From assembly GCA_964630925.1 (NCBI GenBank), contig CAZVZK010000089.1:1-41166 (forward strand): a stretch of 41,166 nucleotides of DNA, written 5' to 3'. This DNA is from RGDT01 sp964630925 (GTDB taxonomy: Bacteria > Planctomycetota > Planctomycetia > Gemmatales > Gemmataceae). The notes beneath the pieces were generated by a model. It worked only from the letters and a program-made list of their open reading frames with translations. It was not told the DNA's origin and made no database searches. The position numbers and the translations under genes were made by a program. Of the stretch, positions 15,351 to 23,366 are shown piece after piece. Numbering within the stretch: the stretch's first letter is position 1; every line of letters starts with the position of its first letter.

Positions 15351-18314
15351 ATGAACACCATCGTCCCCCTCCTGCCCGGAGGCCGGAAGGTCTACCGGTT
15401 CGCCCTCTTCGGCGGGACCGAGTCGGGCAAGACGTGCCTGCTCGCCGCCCTGGGCCTGACCCGCCCGCCCCACCCCGAGGGCCACTCCTGCACCCGCATC
15501 GGCGAGCTGGAGACGCCCCCGCCGGCAGGGCACTGGGCCGGCTGGGACCTGCGCGGCGACCCCGTCGCCGCCTTCTACTACGGCTCCAGACTGATCGGGG
15601 CCGGCGAGAGGCAGATCAAGCAGGGGAACGTGCCCGAGGCCACCGACAAGCAGCCGCCGTATCTGCTGCTCTACGAGTTCACCGACTCGGAGCGGCGGAC
15701 GTTCACCGTGGAGATGCTCGACTACTCCGGCGAGCTGACGAAGACCGACCTGATGCGCGACGACCTGGCGGTCCTCCTGCGCGAACAGCTCAAGGGGATG
15801 GACGCCCTGCTCGTCATCGCCGAGGCCCCGCTGCCCGGCGAGGACGACCTGCGCCTCTCCGACGGCCTGGAGAACCTGTGCGCCGCCTTCCTCAAGGTCC
15901 AGGAGACGCAGCGCGACGGGGGCAAGAGCAACGCCCCGGTGGCCCTGCTGCTCAACAAGTTCGACCGCCGCTGCCCCCCCTCCGTGCCGCCGGAGCAGCG
16001 CGAGGCGAACGCCCGCATGTTCCTGGCCGACGGCGAGTCGCCGGTCCACTCCCGCCTCGAACGCACCCTGCGCGGGGCCGTCGCCCCCGAGAGCTTCAAG
16101 GTCTTCGCGGTGAGCGCGTTCGGCGAGGCGCGGCTGTCGGACAGGAGTGACGGGGCCGGCCACCGGCAGGAGCTGCCGCGCCCCGGCAAGCTGATGTCGT
16201 ACGGGCTGGAGGACGCCTTCGTCTGGGCGAGCCGGCGGCGCGACGAGATCGACCTGGCCCGCTACCGCGAGGAGGCCGGCAAGGTCTGGGGCGGCCCGCT
16301 CGGCTGGCTCGCCCCCTACCCCGGCGGCGTCACGAACATGCGCCGCATGGCCGGCGACCTGGTGCGGCAGCTGCCCGAGGGCACCCCGGAGCGCGAGGAG
16401 GTCAAACGCGGCCACGCCCGCGCCGGGTGGATGTGGATGACACGCACGCTGTCGCTGGCGGCGTCGCTCCTGCTGCTGCTCGGCGGGGGGGCCCTGGGCG
16501 TCGAGACCTACGCCTTCGACGGGCCGGAACACCGCCGCGTGCAGGCCGTCGTCAAGGACGACTCGTCCACCAAGGAGCAGCACGCCTGGGCGCGGCAGTG
16601 GCTGTCCGACTACGTCGCGTCGGACCCGTGGCGGCACGTGCTGTCGCAGTACCTCGTGGTGGACCGGCGGTCGGCGGGGGAGACGCTGGCCGCCCTCGTC
16701 GCCGGACGCGACGACGCCCTGTGGAAGCGGGTCAACGGGGCCGGGCCGGACCGGATGGCCCAGGTGGATGCCGCCGAACAGTACCTGGAGGAGTTCCCGG
16801 AGAGCGGCCAGCACACGGCGGAGGTGCAGGCGATCCTGAACGAGGGCAGGCGGCTCCGGTTCTGGAAGCCGTTCTCCGACGCCGAGGGCGACGCGAAGGT
16901 CAAGCTGGCGCGGGAGGCCCTTGCCGCCGCCGCGAAGCTGGAGGACGGCAAGTACCTGGACTGCAAGGAGGGGGCCGAGGCCAGGAACCTGGTGGTGGCC
17001 GCGGACATCAAGCTGAAGCAGAAGGAGAACGAGGACGGCCGGCGGGCCGTGGGGGAGGCGCTGGCGCGGGTCAAGGCGCGGGGCAAGGGCGAGAAGGAGC
17101 TGGCCGAGCTGAAGCAGATCCAGGAGCGTCTGAGCCGGCTGCCCACGCACAAGGACGTGACCGAGCCGGCCGAGGAGAAGCTGAAGCGGGAGGCGCTCAT
17201 CAAGGAGGCGCAGGAGACTTACGTCGTCATCGCGACGGCGGTGCGGGAGGAGCACCAGCGGCAGACGGCGGCCTACCTGACGACGATGGAGCGGGCCATC
17301 GATGACGCCAAGGCGTCCGCCGACTTCGCGGCGCTGGAGGCCGGGCTGGTGAACGCGAAGGTGCCGCACCTGGGCGAGGCGACCCCCGAGCTGAAGGAGC
17401 GTCTGGAGAAGACGCGGTCCCGGCTCCTGACGGCCAAGGCCCGCGTGGAGAAGGACGAACGCTGGCGCGTGGTGCTGGCCAGCCACGACAAGTCGCTGGA
17501 GGAGGGGGAGGTGGTGGCGGCGGCCCAGACGCTGGGCGCGTGGCCTGACAAGGAGGACGCCGCCTGGGTGTCCGCCAAGGAGGGGTTCTCGGGCCGGGCG
17601 GCCAAGGCGATGGAGAAGCGGTACGATGGGTACAGGGGGGCGTCGCAGTTCGAGAAGGCGCACGACGTGCTGGACGACGCCCTGCAATCCCCCGCGGTCA
17701 AGAGGCTGATCGACACCGAGGGCAGGGCGGCACTCCAGAGGCTGCTGACGCTGAGCAAGGAGGGCTGGGGCCGGCAGGCGTACATCCGCTATCGCGAGAG
17801 CCCGACTCTCGCGCGGGGCGACGCCTACCTGTCGTCGAAGGCCGACCAGCGCATGGGCGACGAGGTGCGGGCCTACCAGGCGTACCTGCGGAAGCGGGAC
17901 GAGCAGACGACGCTGACGGTGAAGGTGGGCGAGATCGAGTGGAACGACTGGTGGCACGACTACAAGAACAAGATCCAGGTGGACGTGGACGGGAAGAGGC
18001 GGCTGGCCGCCGACGTGAAGTCGGTGAAGAAGGGGGTGTCGCGTGGCGTGGGGACGGGGACGTTCACGGCGAGGCCGGGTGAGCTGGTGAAGGTGCTGGT
18101 GCAGGTGTGGAACGAGGAGGGGGCCGTGGGCCTGGTCGTCGGCGTCAAGCGCCCGGGGGGGATGCTCGAATTCAACTGCGAGGCCGAGGACCTGCACAAC
18201 AGGTGGGTGAAGCTGGGGACGATGACGGCGGGGCACCCGCACTACGACGCCCGCGTGAGGCTGGAGGTCGCCGGGCTGCCGAGCAAGCCGACGCTGCCGC
18301 CGTGGAAGGAGTGA
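15351..18314 (+). CDS. Membrane-anchored P-loop GTPase with large extracytoplasmic region
   Basis: Protein of 987 residues. Its N-terminal third is a GTPase: P-loop GGTESGKT (21-28), DYSG as the G3 motif (124-127), NKFD as the G4 motif (202-205) and VSAFGE as a G5-like segment. A single hydrophobic helix (about 361-383, after Arg/His-rich residues) should cross the membrane, leaving the GTPase inside and about 600 residues outside. The outer part is mostly charged helical sequence, likely coiled coil or TPR-like repeats (about 390-850), ending in a beta-rich domain from about 855 (TLTVKVGEIEWNDWWHDY) that faintly recalls a C2-like sandwich. The layout recalls TssM/IcmF of type VI secretion but no other secretion gene is present. 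GGAG lies nine bases before the ATG; the next gene starts four bases after the stop. Confidence 0.85.
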   Translation: MNTIVPLLPGGRKVYRFALFGGTESGKTCLLAALGLTRPPHPEGHSCTRIGELETPPPAGHWAGWDLRGDPVAAFYYGSRLIGAGERQIKQGNVPEATDKQPPYLLLYEFTDSERRTFTVEMLDYSGELTKTDLMRDDLAVLLREQLKGMDALLVIAEAPLPGEDDLRLSDGLENLCAAFLKVQETQRDGGKSNAPVALLLNKFDRRCPPSVPPEQREANARMFLADGESPVHSRLERTLRGAVAPESFKVFAVSAFGEARLSDRSDGAGHRQELPRPGKLMSYGLEDAFVWASRRRDEIDLARYREEAGKVWGGPLGWLAPYPGGVTNMRRMAGDLVRQLPEGTPEREEVKRGHARAGWMWMTRTLSLAASLLLLLGGGALGVETYAFDGPEHRRVQAVVKDDSSTKEQHAWARQWLSDYVASDPWRHVLSQYLVVDRRSAGETLAALVAGRDDALWKRVNGAGPDRMAQVDAAEQYLEEFPESGQHTAEVQAILNEGRRLRFWKPFSDAEGDAKVKLAREALAAAAKLEDGKYLDCKEGAEARNLVVAADIKLKQKENEDGRRAVGEALARVKARGKGEKELAELKQIQERLSRLPTHKDVTEPAEEKLKREALIKEAQETYVVIATAVREEHQRQTAAYLTTMERAIDDAKASADFAALEAGLVNAKVPHLGEATPELKERLEKTRSRLLTAKARVEKDERWRVVLASHDKSLEEGEVVAAAQTLGAWPDKEDAAWVSAKEGFSGRAAKAMEKRYDGYRGASQFEKAHDVLDDALQSPAVKRLIDTEGRAALQRLLTLSKEGWGRQAYIRYRESPTLARGDAYLSSKADQRMGDEVRAYQAYLRKRDEQTTLTVKVGEIEWNDWWHDYKNKIQVDVDGKRRLAADVKSVKKGVSRGVGTGTFTARPGELVKVLVQVWNEEGAVGLVVGVKRPGGMLEFNCEAEDLHNRWVKLGTMTAGHPHYDARVRLEVAGLPSKPTLPPWKE

Positions 18315-18318
18315 GACG

Positions 18319-19641
18319 ATGGCCGTCGAGCCGAGGCTGTTCGCCCGCACCCCGCGCGCGGGGCATCACAACTCGGTCGACCTGATCCCCGACGGGGCCA
18401 CGCTGCCCCCGGAGTTCGACCGCTACGTGCGGCTGGTGGCGGGCGGCCAGCCGCGCGGCGACGACTACCTCGGGGTGAGCCGCAAGGTGGTGCAGGCCGG
18501 CGGCCGCGAGATGGACGAGGTGGTCATCCTGCACGGGTTGAACACGAGCGGGCTGGGGCCGCCGCAGCTCCTGGCGGTCCAGATGGTGCTGGATCAGGCG
18601 TTGGCGGGTGTCGGTCAACTCGTGACCAGGGAGATCGACTGGAAGGCGCACGGGCCGGCCCCGGTGGCCCGGCCGGAGCTGAACGAGTGGCTGGCCGCGG
18701 CGAAGAAGGCCGCCGGAGGACGATTGCCGAACGCATCCACGGGATCGCCGTCCTGGCTGATCCGCACCCTCATCGCCGCCGTGATCGCCGCCGTGATCGC
18801 CGGGGGCGTCTACGTCTCGATGTTCGCCGCCGCGCCGCCGCCCAGGGTCGGCGGCGACCCGCCCCCGAAGGGCGACGGCGGGAAGAAAGACGACCCGTTG
18901 ACCATGTCACCCAGCGCCGAGAGGGAGATGTGGTCGGATCTGGACGACAAGCTCGGGAATCTCCCGAAGGACGGCGCGAAGAGGGGCGTGGCCGCGGCGC
19001 TGGAGAGGCGCAAGCCCGGGGCGAAGGCCTCCCACGCGGACCTCGTGAGGATGGGCAGGTCGATCAAGGACAGGGTGGGGGCGAAGGACAAGACCGTCTT
19101 CTTCCTCGACGGGCTCACGGCCGAGGACGAGGGGGCGTTGTCCGCGTTCCTGAAAGACCATTGCGGCCAGAAGGCCGGCGACCCCGTGACCCTGAGGGCC
19201 GCCGAGGACGCGCGGAAGAAGCTGAACGAGGCCGCGGGCCTCGTGAGGCCGGTGGCGGAGGCCGTGACGGGGCTGTACGACGGCGGGTGGAAGGCCAAGG
19301 CCGGCCCCACGGACGAGGACGACACGCCGAAGTACAAACGGGTGATGGACATCCTGCGGGCGCTGGAGGGCGTGAGGGCCGCGCCCGAGACGGAGCAGGC
19401 GGCACCACTTTTCGACGAGCACGACGCCGGGACCGCCCGGACGGTGACGGCGCTCTCGGTGCCCGTCCTCGGCCTGGTCCCGTTTGATGCGGACGAGAAG
19501 GCGATCGGGGAGCGGCTGGCCGACCGGTTCGCTGTGTTCGCGAAGTCCAACCCCGGCAGGAAGGCGGAGCTGGCGAGGGTGGAGAAGGCACTCGTCCCCC
19601 TGGCCGTGTGGCTGGTGAAGAACCGGCCCAAGGGGAAGTGA
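18319..19641 (+). CDS. Single-pass membrane protein, third gene of the GTPase operon
   Basis: Protein of 440 residues with one transmembrane helix (about 147-170, IRTLIAAVIAAVIAGGVYVS). The first 145 residues are probably cytoplasmic and include a compact alpha/beta-looking part (FDRYVRLVAGGQPRGDDYLG, then VVILHGLNTSGLG). After the helix a Pro/Gly/Lys/Asp linker leads to a helical, charged external domain (about 195-440). I do not recognise a family. The gap to the GTPase gene is four bases and AAGGAG is set seven bases before the ATG, overlapping the GTPase stop, so the two are almost certainly co-translated. The cytoplasmic part could regulate or dock on the GTPase domain while the external parts meet; this is inference from topology. 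Confidence 0.8.
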   Translation: MAVEPRLFARTPRAGHHNSVDLIPDGATLPPEFDRYVRLVAGGQPRGDDYLGVSRKVVQAGGREMDEVVILHGLNTSGLGPPQLLAVQMVLDQALAGVGQLVTREIDWKAHGPAPVARPELNEWLAAAKKAAGGRLPNASTGSPSWLIRTLIAAVIAAVIAGGVYVSMFAAAPPPRVGGDPPPKGDGGKKDDPLTMSPSAEREMWSDLDDKLGNLPKDGAKRGVAAALERRKPGAKASHADLVRMGRSIKDRVGAKDKTVFFLDGLTAEDEGALSAFLKDHCGQKAGDPVTLRAAEDARKKLNEAAGLVRPVAEAVTGLYDGGWKAKAGPTDEDDTPKYKRVMDILRALEGVRAAPETEQAAPLFDEHDAGTARTVTALSVPVLGLVPFDADEKAIGERLADRFAVFAKSNPGRKAELARVEKALVPLAVWLVKNRPKGK

Positions 19642-19678
19642 GCCGGCGGAGGAGGTGGCCCGCCGGCCGCGCCCGCGC

Positions 19679-19684
19679 TACACT
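19679..19684 (+). promoter_or_regulatory. Predicted -10 box, TACACT
   Basis: TACACT lies 40 bases before the S9 peptidase start at 19725, in the 83-base gap after the GTPase operon. It argues that the peptidase is transcribed separately. No clear -35 box. Confidence 0.45.
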
Positions 19685-19724
19685 ATCCCCTCATCCGACC
19701 CGTCCTCCAGCCAGATGAGGGCCC

Positions 19725-22637
19725 ATGCTCCTCCGCCACCTCCGCTCCGCGCTCGCCGCCGCGCTGCTGCTCACCGTCCTGGCCCCCGCCTTTTCGCAGG
19801 CCAAGCGGCCCATCACCCACGCCGACTACGCGGCGTGGCGCTCCATCCAGGCGCCCGCCCTCTCGCCCGACGGCAACCTCGTCGCGTATGCCATCGCGCC
19901 GCAGGAGGGCGACGGCGAGTTCATCCTCCTCGACCTGCGCACCGGCAAGCAGTACAAGGCGCCACGAGGCCAGCGCGCCACCGTCGCCGCCGGGGGCAAA
20001 CGCGGCGCCGGGCCCGTCGGGCCGTCGGCGCACCTCTTCAGCCCGGACGGTAAGTATGCCCTCTTCCCCGTCTACCCGTCGAAGGGCGACAAGACGAAGA
20101 TGCTCACCGGCAGCGGCCTGGGCATCATGGAGACGGCCACCGGCAAGGTGACGAACATCGAGAGCGTCCGCGGCTTCCAGGTGAACGAGGAGGGCGCGGC
20201 CTACACGGCCTACCTCAGGGACGTCAAGAGGCTGCCCGATGACCCCACCAAGGCCGACCCCAAGGGCACACCCGTCAAGGGCAAGAAGGGCGGCCTCACG
20301 CCGACGGCGCCAACCCCGCCGGTCATCGGCGAGCTGGTGCTGCGCGAGCTGGCGTCGGGCGGCGAGCGCACCTTCGCGGACGTGACGGAGTTCACGCTGG
20401 CCCGCGACGGCAAGACGCTCGTCTACGCCTCCAACCCGCAGAGGAAGGACGCCACGGGCGGCGTGTTCGCCGTGACGCCTGGCCAGACGCTGCCGCCGGC
20501 CGTCCTGCGCAGCGGGGCCGGCAGGTTCTCGCGGCTGACGTGGGACGAGAAGCAGACGCAGGTCGCGTTCTTCCACGCGCCGCCGGCGGACCCAAAGACG
20601 CCGCCCCCCGCCCCGGCGGTCGTCCACTGGAAGCGGTCCTCCAGGGCGGAGGCCGTCGTGCCGCCGGCCATCGGCAAGGGGCCCATCGTGTCGGGCCTGC
20701 CGGCGGGCGTCGAGCTGACGCCGAAGGGCAAGGCCGACGTGAACGCCGGCTGGCGGATCAGCCAGGGCGGCGGGCTGGCGTTCTCCAACGACGGGCGACG
20801 GCTGTACTTCGGCCTCGTGCCCCCGACGCCGACGAAGGCCAAGGGTGACCGGCCCAACGTCGAGCTGTGGCACTACCAGGACGACTTCATCCAGCCGATG
20901 CAGAAGGCCCGCTACGGCCTGACGCAGGCGAAGACGTACCGCGGCGTCTTCGACCTGGAGGCGCGGACGAGCCGCCAGCTCGCCGACGAGGCGATGCCCG
21001 AGGTGGGCGTCGCCCCCGAGGGCGACTGGGCCGTCGGCGCCGATGACCGCCCGTACCGCCGCCTCATCGGCGGCAGCGAATTGACCGCGTACTCCGACCT
21101 CTACCTCATCAGCCAGAAGACAGGCGAACGCAAGCCGCTGCTGAAGAAGCAGGCCGCCCTCGGCTGGTCGCCGGGCGGCAGGTACCTGCTGCGCTTCGAC
21201 GGCAAGGACTGGCACTGCCTGGAGGCGGCGTCCGGCAAGTCCGTCAACCTGACGGGGAAGCTGGACAAGGTGCCCTTCGCCGACGAGACGTTCGACATGC
21301 CGAGCGCCCGCCCTGGATTCGGCGTCGCCGGCTGGCTGCCGGGGGACGCCAGCGTCCTGATCTACGGCCGTCACGACATCTGGCAATTCGCGCCGGACGG
21401 CTCGTCGCGCAAGAACGTGACGGGCGGCATCGGCGCGAAGAACACCACCTCGCTCCGCGTCGTGCAGCTGGACCCGAAGGCACGCACCATCGACCCGAAG
21501 AAGCCGCTGCTGCTGCGGGCCGAGAACGAGGCGACGCGCGACACGGGGTTCTACCGGCTCACGCTGGGCGGCGAGCCGAAGCTGCTCATCATGGGCGCCC
21601 GCTACTACTCCAACCCGGTGCAAAAGGGGGACAGGTATCTGTTCACCGTCTCGACGTTCAACGACTACCCCGACCTCTACGTCTCCGACCTGGACTTCAC
21701 GGAGGTGAAGCGGGTCACCGACGCCAACCCGCAGAAGAAGGACTTCGTGTGGGGCAAGGCCGAGATGGTCAAGTACCGCAGCTCCGACGGCGTGCCGCTG
21801 CAGGGCGTGCTGCTCAAGCCGGAGAATTTCGACCCCGAGAAGAAGTACCCGATGATGGTGTACATCTACGAGCGGCTGTCGCAGAACATGCACCGCTTCG
21901 TGGAGCCGCGGCCCGGCACGAGCATCAACCCGACGTACTACGTGAGCAACGGTTACCTCGTGCTGATGCCGGACATCGCCTACACGGTCGGCTACCCGGG
22001 CGCCAGCGCCCAGAAGTGCGTCCTGCCGGCCATCGACAAGGTGATCGACCAGGGGTGCGTCGATGAGAAGGCCATCGGCATCCAGGGGCACAGTTGGGGC
22101 GGCTACCAGACGGCGTATCTGGTGACGCAGACTTCGCGGTTCAAGGCGGCGTCGGCGGGGGCGCCGGTGACGAACATGACGAGTGCCTACGGCGGCATCC
22201 GCTGGGGCACGGGCCTGCCGCGGCAGTTCCAGTACGAGAAGTCACAGTCGCGGATCGGCGGGAGCCTGTGGGAGTACCCGACGCGGTTCGTGGAGAACTC
22301 GCCGTTGTTCATGGCCGACCGCGTGAAGACGCCGCTGCTGATGCTGCACAACGACCAGGACGAGGCGGTGCCCTGGCAGGAGGGCATCCAGTACTACCTG
22401 GCGCTGCGGCGTCTGGACAAGGAGGTGTACCTGTTCAACTACGTCGGCGAGAAGCACGGCCTGACGCAGCGGAAGAACCAGCTCGACTACACGGTGCGTC
22501 TACAGCAGTTCTTCGACCACCACCTGAAGGGCGCGGCGAAGCCGGAGTGGATGGCCAAGGGCGAGGCGTACACGCCCCCCGCCGGGGCGACGCCGCCGGC
22601 TGCGGGCGGCACCGGGACGGGCGAGGAGGAGGATTGA
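19725..22637 (+). CDS. S9 family peptidase, prolyl oligopeptidase-like
   Basis: Exported serine peptidase of 970 residues. A signal peptide (about 1-25, ending AFSQA) is followed by a long propeller region with repeated SPDG-type blades (ALSPDGNLVAYA, LFSPDGKYALFP). The C-terminal hydrolase carries GHSWGG with Ser790, HNDQDEAVPW with Asp879 and EKHGLTQ with His911. This type resembles acylaminoacyl or prolyl-oligopeptidase-like enzymes rather than DPP-IV; the substrate is a peptide, exact preference unknown. The tail is Gly/Thr-rich and ends in acidic residues. GAGGG precedes the ATG at 19725. It is a different subfamily from the peptidase at 10488, so the pair is not a recent duplication. 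A short hairpin follows the stop. Confidence 0.9.
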   Translation: MLLRHLRSALAAALLLTVLAPAFSQAKRPITHADYAAWRSIQAPALSPDGNLVAYAIAPQEGDGEFILLDLRTGKQYKAPRGQRATVAAGGKRGAGPVGPSAHLFSPDGKYALFPVYPSKGDKTKMLTGSGLGIMETATGKVTNIESVRGFQVNEEGAAYTAYLRDVKRLPDDPTKADPKGTPVKGKKGGLTPTAPTPPVIGELVLRELASGGERTFADVTEFTLARDGKTLVYASNPQRKDATGGVFAVTPGQTLPPAVLRSGAGRFSRLTWDEKQTQVAFFHAPPADPKTPPPAPAVVHWKRSSRAEAVVPPAIGKGPIVSGLPAGVELTPKGKADVNAGWRISQGGGLAFSNDGRRLYFGLVPPTPTKAKGDRPNVELWHYQDDFIQPMQKARYGLTQAKTYRGVFDLEARTSRQLADEAMPEVGVAPEGDWAVGADDRPYRRLIGGSELTAYSDLYLISQKTGERKPLLKKQAALGWSPGGRYLLRFDGKDWHCLEAASGKSVNLTGKLDKVPFADETFDMPSARPGFGVAGWLPGDASVLIYGRHDIWQFAPDGSSRKNVTGGIGAKNTTSLRVVQLDPKARTIDPKKPLLLRAENEATRDTGFYRLTLGGEPKLLIMGARYYSNPVQKGDRYLFTVSTFNDYPDLYVSDLDFTEVKRVTDANPQKKDFVWGKAEMVKYRSSDGVPLQGVLLKPENFDPEKKYPMMVYIYERLSQNMHRFVEPRPGTSINPTYYVSNGYLVLMPDIAYTVGYPGASAQKCVLPAIDKVIDQGCVDEKAIGIQGHSWGGYQTAYLVTQTSRFKAASAGAPVTNMTSAYGGIRWGTGLPRQFQYEKSQSRIGGSLWEYPTRFVENSPLFMADRVKTPLLMLHNDQDEAVPWQEGIQYYLALRRLDKEVYLFNYVGEKHGLTQRKNQLDYTVRLQQFFDHHLKGAAKPEWMAKGEAYTPPAGATPPAAGGTGTGEEED

Positions 22638-22653
22638 CGCGGCCGGAGGCGAG

Positions 22654-22674
22654 CGGCACGGCGTGAGCGTGCCG
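22654..22674 (+). terminator. Possible hairpin terminator after the S9 peptidase
   Basis: A 7-base GC-rich stem (22654-22660 with 22668-22674) closes a 7-base loop 17 bases after the stop and is followed by TGTCTT. Modest stem and no real T-tract. Confidence 0.4.
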
Positions 22675-22728
22675 TGTCTTCTCCTGGATCAGGCGGGCTC
22701 TGTCTGGACGCGGCAGCCGGGGCGGGGT

Positions 22729-22734
22729 TAGAAT
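22729..22734 (+). promoter_or_regulatory. Predicted -10 box and ribosome site of the Uma2 gene
   Basis: TAGAAT is followed by GGAGG at 22741-22745 and the ATG at 22752. Transcription would begin close to the ribosome site, giving a leader of about 11 bases. Confidence 0.5.
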
Positions 22735-22751
22735 CGGGCCGGAGGTGCGAC

Positions 22752-23345
22752 ATGACGCCGACGACGGGCCAGCCGGTCACCTACGGGCACGACGCATCGA
22801 TCGCGCGGTTCTCGGTGAAGCGCTACCAGGCGATGATCGAGACGGGCATCCTCACCCCGGACGACCACGTCGAGCTGCTCGAGAACTGGGTGGTGCTGAA
22901 GATGCCACGTAGCCCCGAACACGACAGCACGATCCAGCAGATGATGCGGCCACTGATCCGCGTGATCCCGGCCGGCTTCGACCTACGCATCCAATCCGCC
23001 ATCGCCCTCGATGACAGCCAGCCGGAGCCGGACCACGCCGTCGTCCGTGGCCGTGCCGCCGACTACCGGACGCGACACCCTCGTCCCGGCGACATCGCCC
23101 TGCTGATCGAGGTGGCCCACTCATCGATCCTGCGCGACCAGCGCGACAAGGCCCGGCTGTACGCCCGCGCCGGCATCGCCGTCTACTGGATCGTGAACCT
23201 CCCCGACTGTCGCATCGAGGTCCACGAGCAGCCCTCCGGCCCGACCGCGGCGCCGGCCTACGCCTCCGTCCGCTATTTCGTGCCCGGCGATGACGTGCCG
23301 CTGCCGTTCGGCGGCACGCTCCCCGCCGCGGAGCTGCTGCCGTGA
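22752..23345 (+). CDS. Uma2 family (DUF820) putative restriction-fold nuclease
   Basis: Protein of 197 residues with the Uma2 layout: VELLENWVV (Glu41/Glu44), SPEHDS with His57, PEPDHAVVRG with Asp94, ALLIEVAHSS with Glu120, then the usual RDKARLYARAGIAVYWIVNL. The PD-(D/E)XK fold is established for the family, but its cellular role is not; copies are abundant in cyanobacteria and planctomycetes. The acidic residues of the active site are kept. GGAGG six bases before the ATG at 22752 decides the start. It converges with the HlyD-type gene, with 21 bases between the stops. Confidence 0.9.
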   Translation: MTPTTGQPVTYGHDASIARFSVKRYQAMIETGILTPDDHVELLENWVVLKMPRSPEHDSTIQQMMRPLIRVIPAGFDLRIQSAIALDDSQPEPDHAVVRGRAADYRTRHPRPGDIALLIEVAHSSILRDQRDKARLYARAGIAVYWIVNLPDCRIEVHEQPSGPTAAPAYASVRYFVPGDDVPLPFGGTLPAAELLP

Positions 23346-23366
23346 GGCGCCCGAGCGCTCGGGCTG

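Noticed and set aside
15351..18314. Reading the GTPase as TssM/IcmF of a type VI secretion system
   Set aside because: No TssB, TssC, ClpV, VgrG, Hcp or TssJ/L gene is in the window and only one membrane helix is seen; only the general layout is similar.
13995..18350. A 1451-residue minus-strand open frame across the lipoprotein and GTPase genes
   Set aside because: No start signals or recognisable motifs; the plus-strand genes have a lipobox, G motifs and ribosome sites.
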